In this document: positions 52,789-61,036 of the stretch, one piece after another | Layout of the letters: each line of letters opens with the position of its first letter | How positions within the stretch are numbered: the first letter of the stretch is position 1 | NCBI RefSeq assembly: GCF_004135205.1 | Contig: NZ_CP035490.1 | Span: forward strand, 4,321,644 to 4,385,643 | Source of the DNA: Hahella sp. KA22 | GTDB taxonomy: Bacteria > Pseudomonadota > Gammaproteobacteria > Pseudomonadales > Oleiphilaceae | Length of the DNA stretch: 64,000 nucleotides | Direction: 5' to 3' | The notes under the pieces: generated by a model | What the model was told of the DNA's origin: nothing | The model's database searches: none | Seen by the model: the letters and a program-made list of their open reading frames with translations, nothing else | Program-made: the position numbers and the translations under genes

Positions 52789-53238
52789 TTAAAGCATTCC
52801 TCGCTCCGCCATGCTAACCGTTGGCCCAGCTCCAAATATAAAGTGGTCCAACACTCTCACGTCAAACAGAGACAAGGCATTCATCAACGCGTGAGTAATA
52901 TCCTTGTCAGCCAACGATGGATCTGTCTGCCCTGACGGGTGATTATGAGCAAAGATGACGGCCACCGCGTTGTGCATCAACACCGCCTTAGCCACTTCGC
53001 GAGGGTAGACACTTGCTGAAGAAATCGACCCACGGAACATTTCCTCAATAGCGATTACTTTGTGTTGGCTGTCCAGAAACACAACCATGAACACCTCATA
53101 CTCTAAGAGAGCAATCCGAGGACGCAGCAGGTTCATTGCTTGGATTGTGTCGATAATGGCGTCACCAAGCTTAACCTTGCGATCAATAATGGCGTTTGCT
53201 TGGTTGATAATGTTGATTTCGGATACTGAAAGCTTCAC
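52789..53238 (-). CDS. radC: RadC-like JAB/MPN domain protein
   Basis: 149 residues of the JAB1/MPN+ fold with the metal motif [16 protein letters not shown] after AVIFA, as in RadC/YeeS. It lacks the N-terminal helix-hairpin-helix region of chromosomal RadC, the short form common on prophages and islands. GTG start at 53238 follows AAGGAG. Actual activity of the RadC family is unresolved. Confidence 0.85.
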   Translation of the reverse strand: MKLSVSEINIINQANAIIDRKVKLGDAIIDTIQAMNLLRPRIALLEYEVFMVVFLDSQHKVIAIEEMFRGSISSASVYPREVAKAVLMHNAVAVIFAHNHPSGQTDPSLADKDITHALMNALSLFDVRVLDHFIFGAGPTVSMAERGML

Positions 53239-53289
53239 TAATTGTCTCCTTTTTTGGGTGTCGGGGCTTGATCAGCCCACAAAACGAAT

Positions 53290-53310
53290 AATAGGCCCAA
53301 TGGGCCTATT
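53290..53310. repeat. Near-perfect palindrome upstream of radC
   Basis: AATAGGCCCA-a-TGGGCCTATT: 10-bp arms around one base. It lies 52 bases upstream of radC and could be an operator or, as RNA, a small hairpin. No U tract follows. Confidence 0.4.
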
Positions 53311-53356
53311 TGTAAAGTATTTTCTCTAAAAAAACAGATTACTACAAAACATAAGA

Positions 53357-54043
53357 TCAGCCGCTATCTCTGTAACGTTTTATTAACCTAATATCATCTT
53401 CATTTTGTTGTTTTTCAATCTCATGAGCTTTATCTATTGACTCCAATGAGTAGATGCAATTCAGAAGCTTTATTGTTGCATCGACTATTCCATTTAATTT
53501 AGCTTTCCCACCTATTAAGTCTATCTCTCCCCCAGACAATGCCACAACAACAACTAAAACAGATAAAGATCCTTTAAGGCTAACTTTCAAAGGGCTATTG
53601 TAATTAATAGATGTAATTGTCAGCTTATGGTACGAACTGGCTAACTTCCGATGATCAAAAATACTTATACGATTATCGTAAGACCGGTTCATGATCTGTG
53701 TGGCACTGTAACTTAGTGTCGGAGACTCAGTAATCACTCCCCGATCACAACCAAGTAACTCCTCTCGAACATACTGGCTAGCAGCAATATCTAGATGCTC
53801 ACAGGTCTTCTTACATAGTCTGGCAAGTTCATCCATTGATTCTAGAGGGCGATCTAATCGCTCTTGAATCTTGGGCTCTAAAAATAAAATCCCAGAGCCA
53901 GTATCAACAACTGCCCTAAGAGCTGCTCCATACACATAGGTAAAGGCGTTTAAAAAGAGCGTAAATTCCTCAGCATCAAAACCATCCGAGGACTCGGTGA
54001 AGTGAAGTGAGACATAGTCCAAGGTTTCGACTTTTGTCGCCAT
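53357..54043 (-). CDS. AT-rich hypothetical gene (possible moron)
   Basis: 228 residues. Mostly soluble; a hydrophobic patch at about 172-195 (SVLVVVVALSGGEIDLIGG) may contact a membrane. Starts MATKVETLDYVSLHFTESSDG after GGAGG with 7-nt spacing; longer in-frame starts lie inside the Q-like gene. Markedly more AT-rich than the phage genes around it, and not a recognised family: a candidate cargo gene inserted between radC and Q. Confidence 0.65.
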   Translation of the reverse strand: MATKVETLDYVSLHFTESSDGFDAEEFTLFLNAFTYVYGAALRAVVDTGSGILFLEPKIQERLDRPLESMDELARLCKKTCEHLDIAASQYVREELLGCDRGVITESPTLSYSATQIMNRSYDNRISIFDHRKLASSYHKLTITSINYNSPLKVSLKGSLSVLVVVVALSGGEIDLIGGKAKLNGIVDATIKLLNCIYSLESIDKAHEIEKQQNEDDIRLIKRYRDSG

Positions 54044-54131
54044 TAGCATTCCTCCATCCCGACAACATAAAACCAAATTAAATATAGCACCCACTTCAGA
54101 ATTTATGCTCAAACAGAGAAGTTTTAGTCTT

Positions 54132-54503
54132 TTAGCGATTTGCCAATGTGCCTGACGGAAAATGATGCTGAAGCAACCCCGACATAATGCATTCACCCAT
54201 TCTCAGCAACTCCCTGGCCGCCCCATAGCTCCGCCCTAAATCCCTGGCTATGACGCGGATCTCGCGCCGATCGATGTAAGCCCACTTAACCGCTTTACCC
54301 TCAAATGGTTGAACTCGGCTTAGAAGCGCCAAGGCCTTATCGACGATCAGCGCCTGGTCGTCTGTCAGCATTTCTGAGCCGTCGTATTCATCAAGAGGAG
54401 AATCTACTCGCTCATAACGCGGCAGCACGCCCCCAGCTCTCACCCAACGCCCGTATCGAACCAGCCAGTCCCGTGTAACATCCAGCAAGATTGAATCAGT
54501 CAT
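54132..54503 (-). CDS. Antitermination protein Q-like
   Basis: 123 residues matching the Phage_antitermQ pattern: LVRYGRWVRAGG early, then MLTDDQALIVDKALALL, then IRVIARDLGRSYGAARELL. Its position upstream of the lysis genes is that of Q. It would modify RNA polymerase at the late promoter to ignore terminators, which fits the terminators at 52184 and 43829. ATG 54503 follows GAGG. Assignment by motif and position. Confidence 0.7.
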   Translation of the reverse strand: MTDSILLDVTRDWLVRYGRWVRAGGVLPRYERVDSPLDEYDGSEMLTDDQALIVDKALALLSRVQPFEGKAVKWAYIDRREIRVIARDLGRSYGAARELLRMGECIMSGLLQHHFPSGTLANR

Positions 54504-54509
54504 ATTCAC

Positions 54510-54918
54510 CTCAGTTCCGTTCGTTCTTCCTTGCTTATTACTAATCCTTATAAAAAATATTTATGTGCAGAGTTTTAATTAAAATGTTCAGGGTTAACGG
54601 TTATATGTGCAGGGTTCGCCGAAAAATGTGCAGGGTACATATTCCGGCAAGCCACTGTTAACACTATACAAATCACTGTTACGTGCAGGGTGTGCAGGGT
54701 GTCGTCCTCGCGCATGGGAAGTAAAAAAAAGAATCAGGGGGGTAAGCTAGAACTACTTTTATAATCTCCCGCGTATGCGCGCCCGCGAGAACCCTGCACA
54801 CCCTGCACACGACTACCCAACACAATGATTTTAAAGAACAATTACATGTTAAAGGTTTGAACAAACCCTGCACATTTACGCCTAAACCCTGCACAAAAGA
54901 CACTTAACCCTGCACAAA
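54510..54918. repeat. Iteron-like array, candidate replication origin
   Basis: Eleven 10-bp sites TGTGCAGGGT, exact or with one mismatch. Four forward sites start at 54564, 54585, 54606 and 54627, every interval 21 bp. A forward pair starts at 54682 and 54691, a reverse pair (ACCCTGCACA) at 54791 and 54800, each 9 bp apart. Three reverse sites start at 54865, 54886 and 54907, again 21 bp apart. AT-rich DNA flanks the left array (54550-54585). It lies directly downstream of the primase-helicase stop. Phage origins commonly have such phased iterons; no initiator is known here. Confidence 0.75.
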
Positions 54919-57396
54919 TCAGAATGAATCATCCCTATGAAGCCCAGAGTCCTGTCTGAATTTGACGACGCAATTGCCTAACCATTGCTGCCGACTAATC
55001 GATCGATCATGACCATCCTCATCAACAACGAAGAACATATGCTGTCGAGCCGATATCGATGTGCCTTCAATGAACCGCTCGCGGGATTTTTGCTCTTTAA
55101 CCGACAGCAGCAGAGAGAACTTTGTCTGCGTCAGCGATCGTTCGCCCTCGCGGCTGCACCATCGCTTATAGACCTCATACAGGTCTGTCGTGATACAGCT
55201 CATATACGGAGCTTCCAACAGACCATCACGCCAAGCCTGATAGAACAGCTCAGTCCCGGATAAACCGAAGTGAATCAACCTGGCCTTATCGTCCGTCATC
55301 AGTGGTTTGGTGTGCTCATTAAAGCCTTTGGTGTTGTAGGCCAGCAGGTAGCCATAGAAGGCTTCGATGCCGCCGTTTTCCATTTCATTGCTGACAAGCT
55401 GCTGCAGGTGTTCCGGCAGTGTCGCCCGAGGCCACACTACAAGGAAACGACGATCGCTAGGCTCCAGGGGGAACGGCTGAAACTCGTTACTGAGAAATAT
55501 GCAGTTCATGTGGTTGGCTTCCTCCCAGCCCGACACGAACTTTTTCTCGATGCGCTGCGTCTTACCGGTAATCATATGCTTAATGGTGCCAAGGTGCGCA
55601 TATTTCTGGTCTCGGCTTAACACCTCTTCGAATACCGCGAATAACAACCGGTCCCGCCAATCCGTGTACTGGGATTCCAGCTGATGCTGCCCCAACACCG
55701 CGGCATATTTACCATAGAGCTGCCGGCAGATATCGGCAAACAGCAGCGACTTGCCCGAGCCGTGAACATCAGAATGAAACATCAGCGCCGTGTCCATCTT
55801 CGCGCCGACATTCTGGATCGGATAGGCAAGCCACTTCATAACCCAATCGATGACGTCCACGTCATCATTACACAGCCACCTGATCAGCTCCCGGATTGCG
55901 TCGCAGCGCCAAAATTCCGATTTGGGCGACGGCTTATGCGGCAACCCTTCGAAAATGTTGATGTGTGTTTTGGGGTCCGCGGTCATCGTCGGATCAAACA
56001 CCAGGCGATCAGAATCAACCTGGCGTCGTTGCGGATGCTTCAGCCACCAGTCGTAATCGTTCGGCATGGCCGCACGCAGGTTTTCCAGGGGTATTCGATC
56101 CTTGCGCTCCGTGTCCCAGGCGTCCTTGGTTGGGTAAATGTACACGTAGCGCTGAAGTATACGAAGGTCGCCCCCCTCCCCCCCGTTTTGAATGGCGGCG
56201 ACGTCGGCGCGGGTAATCACCCGCCGGCGCTCATGCTCTTTCCATTCGTTGTAGATCGACTTCCCGATCAGCTCGACAAACGCCGTCTTTTTGATCTCTC
56301 GGCGCTCCTGACAGTCCCAAAACTTAGTCTCGCCGGCGATGAGCGCATAGCGGTTAAGCACCTGCTCCAGATCGATGCTGACCACTTCACCATTCGCGCG
56401 CGACTCTTCCTCTAATGGGGGTGCGGGGGAAGCCGCGGCCAAGTTAAGTTCAGGGTTACTGAGAACGCCCGTCATTTGATGAGAGATAACATCAAGCCCT
56501 CTGACCAAATGCACATCGTTGTAGTCCAGCTTGGGGAAGTCTGGACGGAGACATTCGGGCATGCTCTCAATATCAGGGACGGTAGCAATAGCTCCCAATT
56601 CCTGCGCCGCCGCGATCGCCGCTGCTTTGCCTGGGTTATCCTCCGAACTGGCGTCATTATCCCCGGCAATGATCAACTGCACGTCGGGACGCAACTCACG
56701 TATGGCCTGCGCCGCCGGCAGCAGATTGCCACAATCAAACGCCACCAGCACCGGCCACTCGGTCGCCATATGCAATGAGGCCCCTGTCGCGTACCCCTCG
56801 CAAACTATCAGCGGACAGTCCGGATCAATCTTTCCGATTAAATGCCCCGCCCCTTTCTTGGACGTGCCCGTGAGAAACTTCTTACCGCCTTCAGAGTTGA
56901 TAAACTGCAGGCCGGTTAACACGTCGTCAGCAATGCGTCGTACAGGCACAACGACTGAACCGCGCGTATATCTCACCCCGAAGCCGGCGACGCCCTTATT
57001 GGAGAGGTACGGAGAGGCGCCGGAAAGCGGGAGCCCTTCCCATATCTGCGCAGATCTACGGCGAACCTTTTCCCGACTCGCTTCCTCTTTCGCGTCCATT
57101 TCAGCACGCCGCCGATCCAGGAAGGACTTACGCACTTCGCGTAACTCATCCTTGGACATAGCGGGATCGCTGATGTCGAAATAGAGGGTTTTATCGTCTA
57201 TGGATTGATTGCCGAAACGGCCTTGATAGGACTCTTTGCCAGAGTCAGCGGTGATTTTAAAGCAGATATACCAGCCAGATTTTTTGCCTCGACGGTCTCC
57301 GTCGACAGGACAAAGCACCAGGTCGCCGGACGTGTCCAGACTGTCAACAACCAGGCCGGCAGACCGTAACCGGTCTAACACCTCGTCAATGAGCAC
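54919..57396 (-). CDS. Phage replication primase-helicase
   Basis: 825 residues from GTG 57396 (an in-frame TTG at 57450 is the longer alternative, but AAAGGGGG precedes 57396 at good spacing). An N-terminal zinc-like/Toprim region has LIVCEGYATGASLHMA and LIIAGDNDASSEDNPG. A C-terminal superfamily 3-type helicase core (DUF5906-like) has Walker A HSDVHGSGKSLLFAD (about residue 545). Primase and helicase are joined on one chain, as in many temperate siphophages. The iteron array begins at its stop codon. Confidence 0.85.
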   Translation of the reverse strand: MLIDEVLDRLRSAGLVVDSLDTSGDLVLCPVDGDRRGKKSGWYICFKITADSGKESYQGRFGNQSIDDKTLYFDISDPAMSKDELREVRKSFLDRRRAEMDAKEEASREKVRRRSAQIWEGLPLSGASPYLSNKGVAGFGVRYTRGSVVVPVRRIADDVLTGLQFINSEGGKKFLTGTSKKGAGHLIGKIDPDCPLIVCEGYATGASLHMATEWPVLVAFDCGNLLPAAQAIRELRPDVQLIIAGDNDASSEDNPGKAAAIAAAQELGAIATVPDIESMPECLRPDFPKLDYNDVHLVRGLDVISHQMTGVLSNPELNLAAASPAPPLEEESRANGEVVSIDLEQVLNRYALIAGETKFWDCQERREIKKTAFVELIGKSIYNEWKEHERRRVITRADVAAIQNGGEGGDLRILQRYVYIYPTKDAWDTERKDRIPLENLRAAMPNDYDWWLKHPQRRQVDSDRLVFDPTMTADPKTHINIFEGLPHKPSPKSEFWRCDAIRELIRWLCNDDVDVIDWVMKWLAYPIQNVGAKMDTALMFHSDVHGSGKSLLFADICRQLYGKYAAVLGQHQLESQYTDWRDRLLFAVFEEVLSRDQKYAHLGTIKHMITGKTQRIEKKFVSGWEEANHMNCIFLSNEFQPFPLEPSDRRFLVVWPRATLPEHLQQLVSNEMENGGIEAFYGYLLAYNTKGFNEHTKPLMTDDKARLIHFGLSGTELFYQAWRDGLLEAPYMSCITTDLYEVYKRWCSREGERSLTQTKFSLLLSVKEQKSRERFIEGTSISARQHMFFVVDEDGHDRSISRQQWLGNCVVKFRQDSGLHRDDSF

Positions 57397-57474
57397 CCCT
57401 ACCCCCTTTATGCAACGTGCGGTTGTGTTCTGTTCGTTTTTCGCACACAATGAAGCCCTCTTAAGTGAGAAATT

Positions 57475-57516
57475 AAAACCCGCTGACTGTCTTGCCGGAC
57501 TCAGCGGGTTTTTTCG
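57475..57516. terminator. Bidirectional terminator upstream of the primase gene
   Basis: AACCCGCTGA pairs with TCAGCGGGTT over a 14-nt loop, with TTTTTT on the right and TTTT on the minus strand. It separates the MazG/membrane-protein genes from the primase gene and may partly block the early minus-strand transcript. Confidence 0.85.
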
Positions 57517-57635
57517 TTGTTACAGATACCCTCTGCGCTTCAGCGTCGCCGGATCAGCGCCGGCCGCAAGCATGACCTTCCGGTCTCGATCCCCTAACAG
57601 GCTGTATGCTTTGCGCACTACCCATACACGGATGG

Positions 57636-57860
57636 TCAGGAAGGACGACGACATGCTAATACCCAGTTTTTACCGTGCAGAATGAAAAACACTATGTTCG
57701 CGAAGACCGCCGAGTAGACGCCTGAGACAAGCCCCCATATCACAAAGGCTACCGCTGTCATTAAGCCGACCAATGGACCAGCTTTCGCGGTATGGCCGTA
57801 GCAATAGACGCTCAATAGCGACATGCCGAAAGCCACATATTCCAGCACCGAGGAAGTCAC
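57636..57860 (-). CDS. Small prophage membrane protein
   Basis: 74 residues with two or three hydrophobic helices (GFVWGLVSGVYS-like stretches). GTG 57860 overlaps the MazG stop (GTGA), so translation is coupled. Function unknown; could be a superinfection-type membrane protein. Confidence 0.6.
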   Translation of the reverse strand: MTSSVLEYVAFGMSLLSVYCYGHTAKAGPLVGLMTAVAFVIWGLVSGVYSAVFANIVFFILHGKNWVLACRRPS

Positions 57861-58252
57861 CAATACCCCTTTCCTGGCGTCCAAAATTTAACGACGCCAT
57901 CGCTCTCTCTTTTATAGAGATAGCCCTGGTAGCCGATTCTTGCGCTGACCTCATTCCACTTGCGTGTCGTAATGTCTCCCAGGTCAACACCTATACTCCA
58001 AGCCAACAAATCGAGGTACGTTTGAGCATCCGCCAACTCAAGAGCAAGCTTCTCGTGGACCTCACTCATAGCGAAATCACCCCGCTTAACCTTTTTCATA
58101 AGGTTTGCATACTCGCCCAGCTCACCATGCAAGGCCTGAAGCCAATCTGCCGGAGTCCAGTTTTCACAATGAGCCAATTGGCCTTTGGCATTCTTGAAAT
58201 GAGGCAGCCGAGCTATATTCGCCTTTCGGAGGTCATCAAACTTAAGCGTCAT
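57857..58252 (-). CDS. MazG-like nucleotide pyrophosphohydrolase domain protein
   Basis: 131 residues; MTLKFDDLRKANIARLPHF then the MazG-type helices LHGELGEYANLMKKVKRG and ELADAQTYLDLLAW, with the E-x2-E and E-x2-D metal-binding patterns. Phage MazG proteins hydrolyse nucleotides, perhaps altering (p)ppGpp or dNTP pools. ATG 58252 follows AAGGAG. Confidence 0.8.
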   Translation of the reverse strand: MTLKFDDLRKANIARLPHFKNAKGQLAHCENWTPADWLQALHGELGEYANLMKKVKRGDFAMSEVHEKLALELADAQTYLDLLAWSIGVDLGDITTRKWNEVSARIGYQGYLYKRESDGVVKFWTPGKGYW

Positions 58253-58375
58253 TTGGTACTCCTTTGTTAGCCTTTTTAGAGCGCTCGACTGACTCCAACT
58301 TGTAGACGAAGGGGTATAAACCATCGCCAGCCAAGCGCTTTAAAAAGGCCCCGATGGGGCAAAGCAGGGATTCGT

Positions 58376-58741
58376 TCAGGGCTGATGAAATGTCGGCATC
58401 GGCAGTAATACGTCCTGAGGCCGGAGAAACCCTTTGGTAAGGCTTTCAACCCAGGGCCCCGATTCCACCAACCCCAAGCGAGCCTTTAGCTGAAGGTTTT
58501 CATCTTGGAGCTTGGCAATACTGGTATTTAACTGCTCAATTACATCCAGCATTTCTGTATGCAGCTTCATATCGAGATGGCTTTGCTTTTCCAATTCCTC
58601 GACCTCGTCCTGAAGCAAATTACAAATCAGCACCAACTCTTTAATCCGCATATCCGTACGGTCTTCTGAGACAGCCTCAGTCTCACTCGGGGAAGCCGAT
58701 AGTCTTAAGGCGGCGGCGTTATCAGTAATGTAATCGCTCAT
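58376..58741 (-). CDS. Prophage coiled-coil protein
   Basis: 121 residues with one long heptad-rich coiled coil (about 30-90: MRIKELVLICNLLQDEVEELEKQ). AAAGGG precedes the ATG. No family recognised. Confidence 0.62.
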   Translation of the reverse strand: MSDYITDNAAALRLSASPSETEAVSEDRTDMRIKELVLICNLLQDEVEELEKQSHLDMKLHTEMLDVIEQLNTSIAKLQDENLQLKARLGLVESGPWVESLTKGFLRPQDVLLPMPTFHQP

Positions 58742-58756
58742 ACCCTTTCCCTTATT

Positions 58757-58831
58757 TGGACGCAGGGGCCGGATTCGAACCGGCGGCCTCCGGGTTATGA
58801 GCCCGGCGATCTACCACTGATCTACCCTGCT
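58757..58831 (-). tRNA. tRNA with CAU anticodon, initiator-like (tRNA-fMet-like)
   Basis: A complete cloverleaf with encoded CCA. Acceptor AGCAGGG pairs with CCCTGCG except the first base pair (A1 opposite G72). The D arm is GATC/GATC with a 7-nt loop, the anticodon arm CCGGG-CTCATAA-CCCGG, and the T arm GCCGG-TTCGAAT-CCGGC. An unpaired 1-72 and three G:C pairs above the anticodon loop are bacterial initiator-tRNA features; the anticodon loop equals that of E. coli tRNA-fMet. The alternative is a Met elongator or an Ile (lysidine) tRNA. Confidence 0.88.
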
Positions 58832-58836
58832 ATATC

Positions 58837-59034
58837 TCAACTAAAAAGTAGTGCGGCGGCCGGCACTGATCCCCGGCACAGAGTCGAGCGCCATTTTTCA
58901 TAGCAGACACGAACCAAATCATGCCATAGGAGGTCTATCGACCCGGTTGTCTCCATTCCCCGCGCATCAGCCTGCGCATTCACCACACATGAGAGCGTTC
59001 CGCCAAGGCCCTTTCTCACCCAGTCACACAGCAT
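58837..59034 (-). CDS. Small ORF, doubtful
   Basis: 65 residues, MLCDWVRKGLGGTLSCVVNAQ with SIDLLWHDLVRVCYEKW later. Composition is protein-like and it ends 6 bases before the tRNA. No good Shine-Dalgarno, and its start lies in the loop of a large inverted repeat. Support is weak. Confidence 0.3.
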   Translation of the reverse strand: MLCDWVRKGLGGTLSCVVNAQADARGMETTGSIDLLWHDLVRVCYEKWRSTLCRGSVPAAALLFS

Positions 59035-59064
59035 CCCTACCCTGGCGGAGCGCTCTCATGTGTG
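58984..59064. repeat. Large imperfect inverted repeat
   Basis: Arms of 25 and 24 bases (58984-59008 and 59041-59064) match except for one mismatch and one gap; the 32-base centre can form the loop. CATGAGAGCG in one arm faces CGCTCTCATG in the other. As RNA it would be a very stable hairpin. Confidence 0.7.
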
Positions 59065-59065
59065 A

Positions 59066-59089
59066 AGAAAAAACCGGCATCCTGCCGGA
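59066..59089 (-). terminator. Intrinsic terminator
   Basis: Minus strand: CCGGCA-gga-TGCCGG stem followed by TTTTTTCTTC. It follows the Cro-like gene by about 170 bases and should end its transcript, or regulate read-through to the tRNA and downstream genes. Confidence 0.78.
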
Positions 59090-59211
59090 ATCACACAAAT
59101 CGAGCCCGGTTACCTTCGTCCGGGAGCCCTTGCGGGCGGGTTAGCCATCCAGTTGCGCCGGGTAGCGTTGGCGGCCCTGAATGGGGCGACCGCCTCGGCC
59201 GGGGGTATTTT

Positions 59212-59229
59212 TATGTACAAACGTACATA
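59212..59229. promoter_or_regulatory. Palindromic operator-like site
   Basis: TATGTAC-AAAC-GTACATA: perfect 7-bp arms around four bases, 28 bases beyond the Cro-like gene stop. A DNA-binding dimer site is likely; the protein is unknown. Confidence 0.45.
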
Positions 59230-59256
59230 TACCAGAGGTAGTTAAAACGCCGCCGA

Positions 59257-59550
59257 CTAACTACTACAGTTGTTCCCAATGGGAACTGAGACGTTTAAAA
59301 TGCACTCTGGGGGTAGTTTCTCGGTATGAAAAAAGTCGGGGCGCAGGCTGCGCAACGAGATGTATTTTTCTGGCGTCAACTTCAGACTGAGCAAGTGCAC
59401 GCGCCGTGCCTTGTGGGGACCAAGCGTTTTGAAGCCCATACTTGCCTGATACAAGTACTCTCCGCTCGTCGGAGTTAGGGCGCATAGATCGCTCACTACC
59501 TGTCGATCTGTCGAAGCAAGCCAGTCTTTCAAAGATAGCGCATCACTCAT
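59257..59550 (-). CDS. Cro-like HTH regulator
   Basis: 97 residues. MSDALSLKDWLASTDRQVVSDLCALTP... is the start of a Cro/YdaS-type helix-turn-helix, followed by a variable tail. It is divergent from the CI-like repressor with 121 bases between them, the standard lambda switch arrangement. Only a weak Shine-Dalgarno is visible. No confirmed family. Confidence 0.7.
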   Translation of the reverse strand: MSDALSLKDWLASTDRQVVSDLCALTPTSGEYLYQASMGFKTLGPHKARRVHLLSLKLTPEKYISLRSLRPDFFHTEKLPPECILNVSVPIGNNCSS

Positions 59551-59601
59551 ACCGATTAACCATCGTCAGCTTTTGAAACATTCAACGACTGTCAGAGTAG
59601 T

Positions 59602-59614
59602 GGAAAGTATTTCC
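59602..59614. promoter_or_regulatory. Putative repressor operator
   Basis: GGAAA-gta-TTTCC dyad in the Cro-CI intergenic region. It is the clearest symmetric site there, but no repeats of it were found nearby. Confidence 0.35.
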
Positions 59615-59677
59615 TCTATCAAGCTGTTGTTAGGAATTTTTTGTCCAAACGACCGCTAAAGTGGCCAAGGCATGACA

Positions 59678-60361
59678 ATGGGAACACTAAATATAAGCGA
59701 GATACGGCGGATCAATTTGAGGAAGATCGCCGAAAAACATGTGAGCGGGCATGACCGGAAAGGTTACCAAGCACTAACTAAGAAGATAGGGTGCCACCAC
59801 TCATACTTATCTCAAATACTTAAAGAAAACCCTACAAAAGATATTGGACCAGGGTTTGCTCGGAAGGCTGAAAAAGCGTTAGGACTTGAACCGCACTCTT
59901 TGGATACACCACCATGGCTATCCAATCTTAAGGACAACATACCCGACCGCGAACAAACCATCCAGGAAGGCATCATCAAGGTTGCGGAGACCTTTCTGAT
60001 TACCACCACCCTCCCCGTAATGGAGGTTGTCAACGGCAATCTAAAGGAGACAGGACAAACTAGGCATATATTAGGCAACGCAAGCGATAGAGCATTTATC
60101 ACTCATGCTATAGATAGGTCTATGGAACCCATCATTAACCAGCATCAGCTCATTGCTGTTGACCCTGCTTTACCACTAGAAGACGGCGTGATCTGCTTAT
60201 ACTGGGATGGAGGCGGCGTTGTTATGGGTAAGTATTTAGGCCGGAATGGCGGAGAAATACATCCCGCCAACGAAGACCGTTACCGCCCCATCTACTTAAA
60301 CCAGGTCTCAGGCGGGAAGTACTTAGGCAGGATATTTAAGCGGCTCGAACAGGACTTTTGA
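59678..60361 (+). CDS. CI-like repressor with S24 peptidase domain
   Basis: 227 residues: N-terminal helix-turn-helix (about 10-70, ALTKKIGCHHSYLSQILKE) and C-terminal S24/LexA-like autoproteolysis domain with the catalytic Ser in DRSMEPIINQHQLIAV and the Lys region in GGGVVMGKYLGR. RecA-stimulated self-cleavage would allow SOS induction. AAGG precedes ATG 59678 at 7 nt; the upstream ATG at 59672 is too close. Confidence 0.88.
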   Translation: MGTLNISEIRRINLRKIAEKHVSGHDRKGYQALTKKIGCHHSYLSQILKENPTKDIGPGFARKAEKALGLEPHSLDTPPWLSNLKDNIPDREQTIQEGIIKVAETFLITTTLPVMEVVNGNLKETGQTRHILGNASDRAFITHAIDRSMEPIINQHQLIAVDPALPLEDGVICLYWDGGGVVMGKYLGRNGGEIHPANEDRYRPIYLNQVSGGKYLGRIFKRLEQDF

Positions 60362-60471
60362 CCGGCTGTTACCAAAAATAACAGGAAATTCAGTAGTACA
60401 ACCGATGCCGAACACCCCCAACATGGTCAAAAATCATACCACACAGTCAATAATCACGGAGATCCCGTGGC

Positions 60472-60918
60472 ATGGCCTCTGATAGGTGTAGAGGGGACAA
60501 TATAGTGAGATCTAAACGGGTTTTAGTAGTTGAAGACAACCCGGACGACATCGCGCTTATCAAGCGCGTATTGGACAGGAAGGACATACATTGCCAGCTT
60601 GAGTTTGTCGATAACGGCGCCAAAGCGCTTTACCAAGTGCAACAGGCGAAATACGACCTGATCATTTTGGACATAGGATTACCTATCGCCAACGGCTTTG
60701 AGGTTATGTCCGCCGTGCGTAAGCCTGGCGCGAATCAGCACACGCCTATTGTGATACTGACAGACAGCGTGTCCGACGATCGCGCCAAGCAGTGCATGGC
60801 TGCAGGAGCCTCCAGCGTTGTTGATAAATCCAGTAACAACGTCACTGACTTTTACGGTCGAATCTACGCAATTTTTTCATACTGGCTAACTGTTAATCAT
60901 TGCCAATTAGCCCGGTAA
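60472..60918 (+). CDS. Stand-alone response-regulator receiver
   Basis: Up to 148 residues: only a CheY-type receiver with VVEDNPDDIAL, phosphoacceptor Asp67 (IILDIGLP), Thr97 and Lys119, and no output domain. Similar to Rcp1-type receivers. A GTG at 60505 may be the real start (VRSKRVLVVEDN). Unusual within the early region of a prophage; could act on a host kinase. Confidence 0.82.
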   Translation: MASDRCRGDNIVRSKRVLVVEDNPDDIALIKRVLDRKDIHCQLEFVDNGAKALYQVQQAKYDLIILDIGLPIANGFEVMSAVRKPGANQHTPIVILTDSVSDDRAKQCMAAGASSVVDKSSNNVTDFYGRIYAIFSYWLTVNHCQLAR

Positions 60919-61036
60919 ACCAAGGTAATGCAGGTCGCGCCACCACTCAACTAGGTCTTTCGTTCTATTTGCCACACACCTGTCTATGTTAAAATTTACG
61001 TAAGCGTTGCACAGCGTAAGAAAAGGAGAATGGTTC

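Noticed and set aside
54679-54903. 74-codon ORF within the iteron region
   Set aside because: Its codons are made largely of the repeats and it lacks a ribosome-binding site.
54564-54916. CRISPR array
   Set aside because: The repeats are 10 bp, occur in both orientations and have no unique spacers of CRISPR length; no cas genes.
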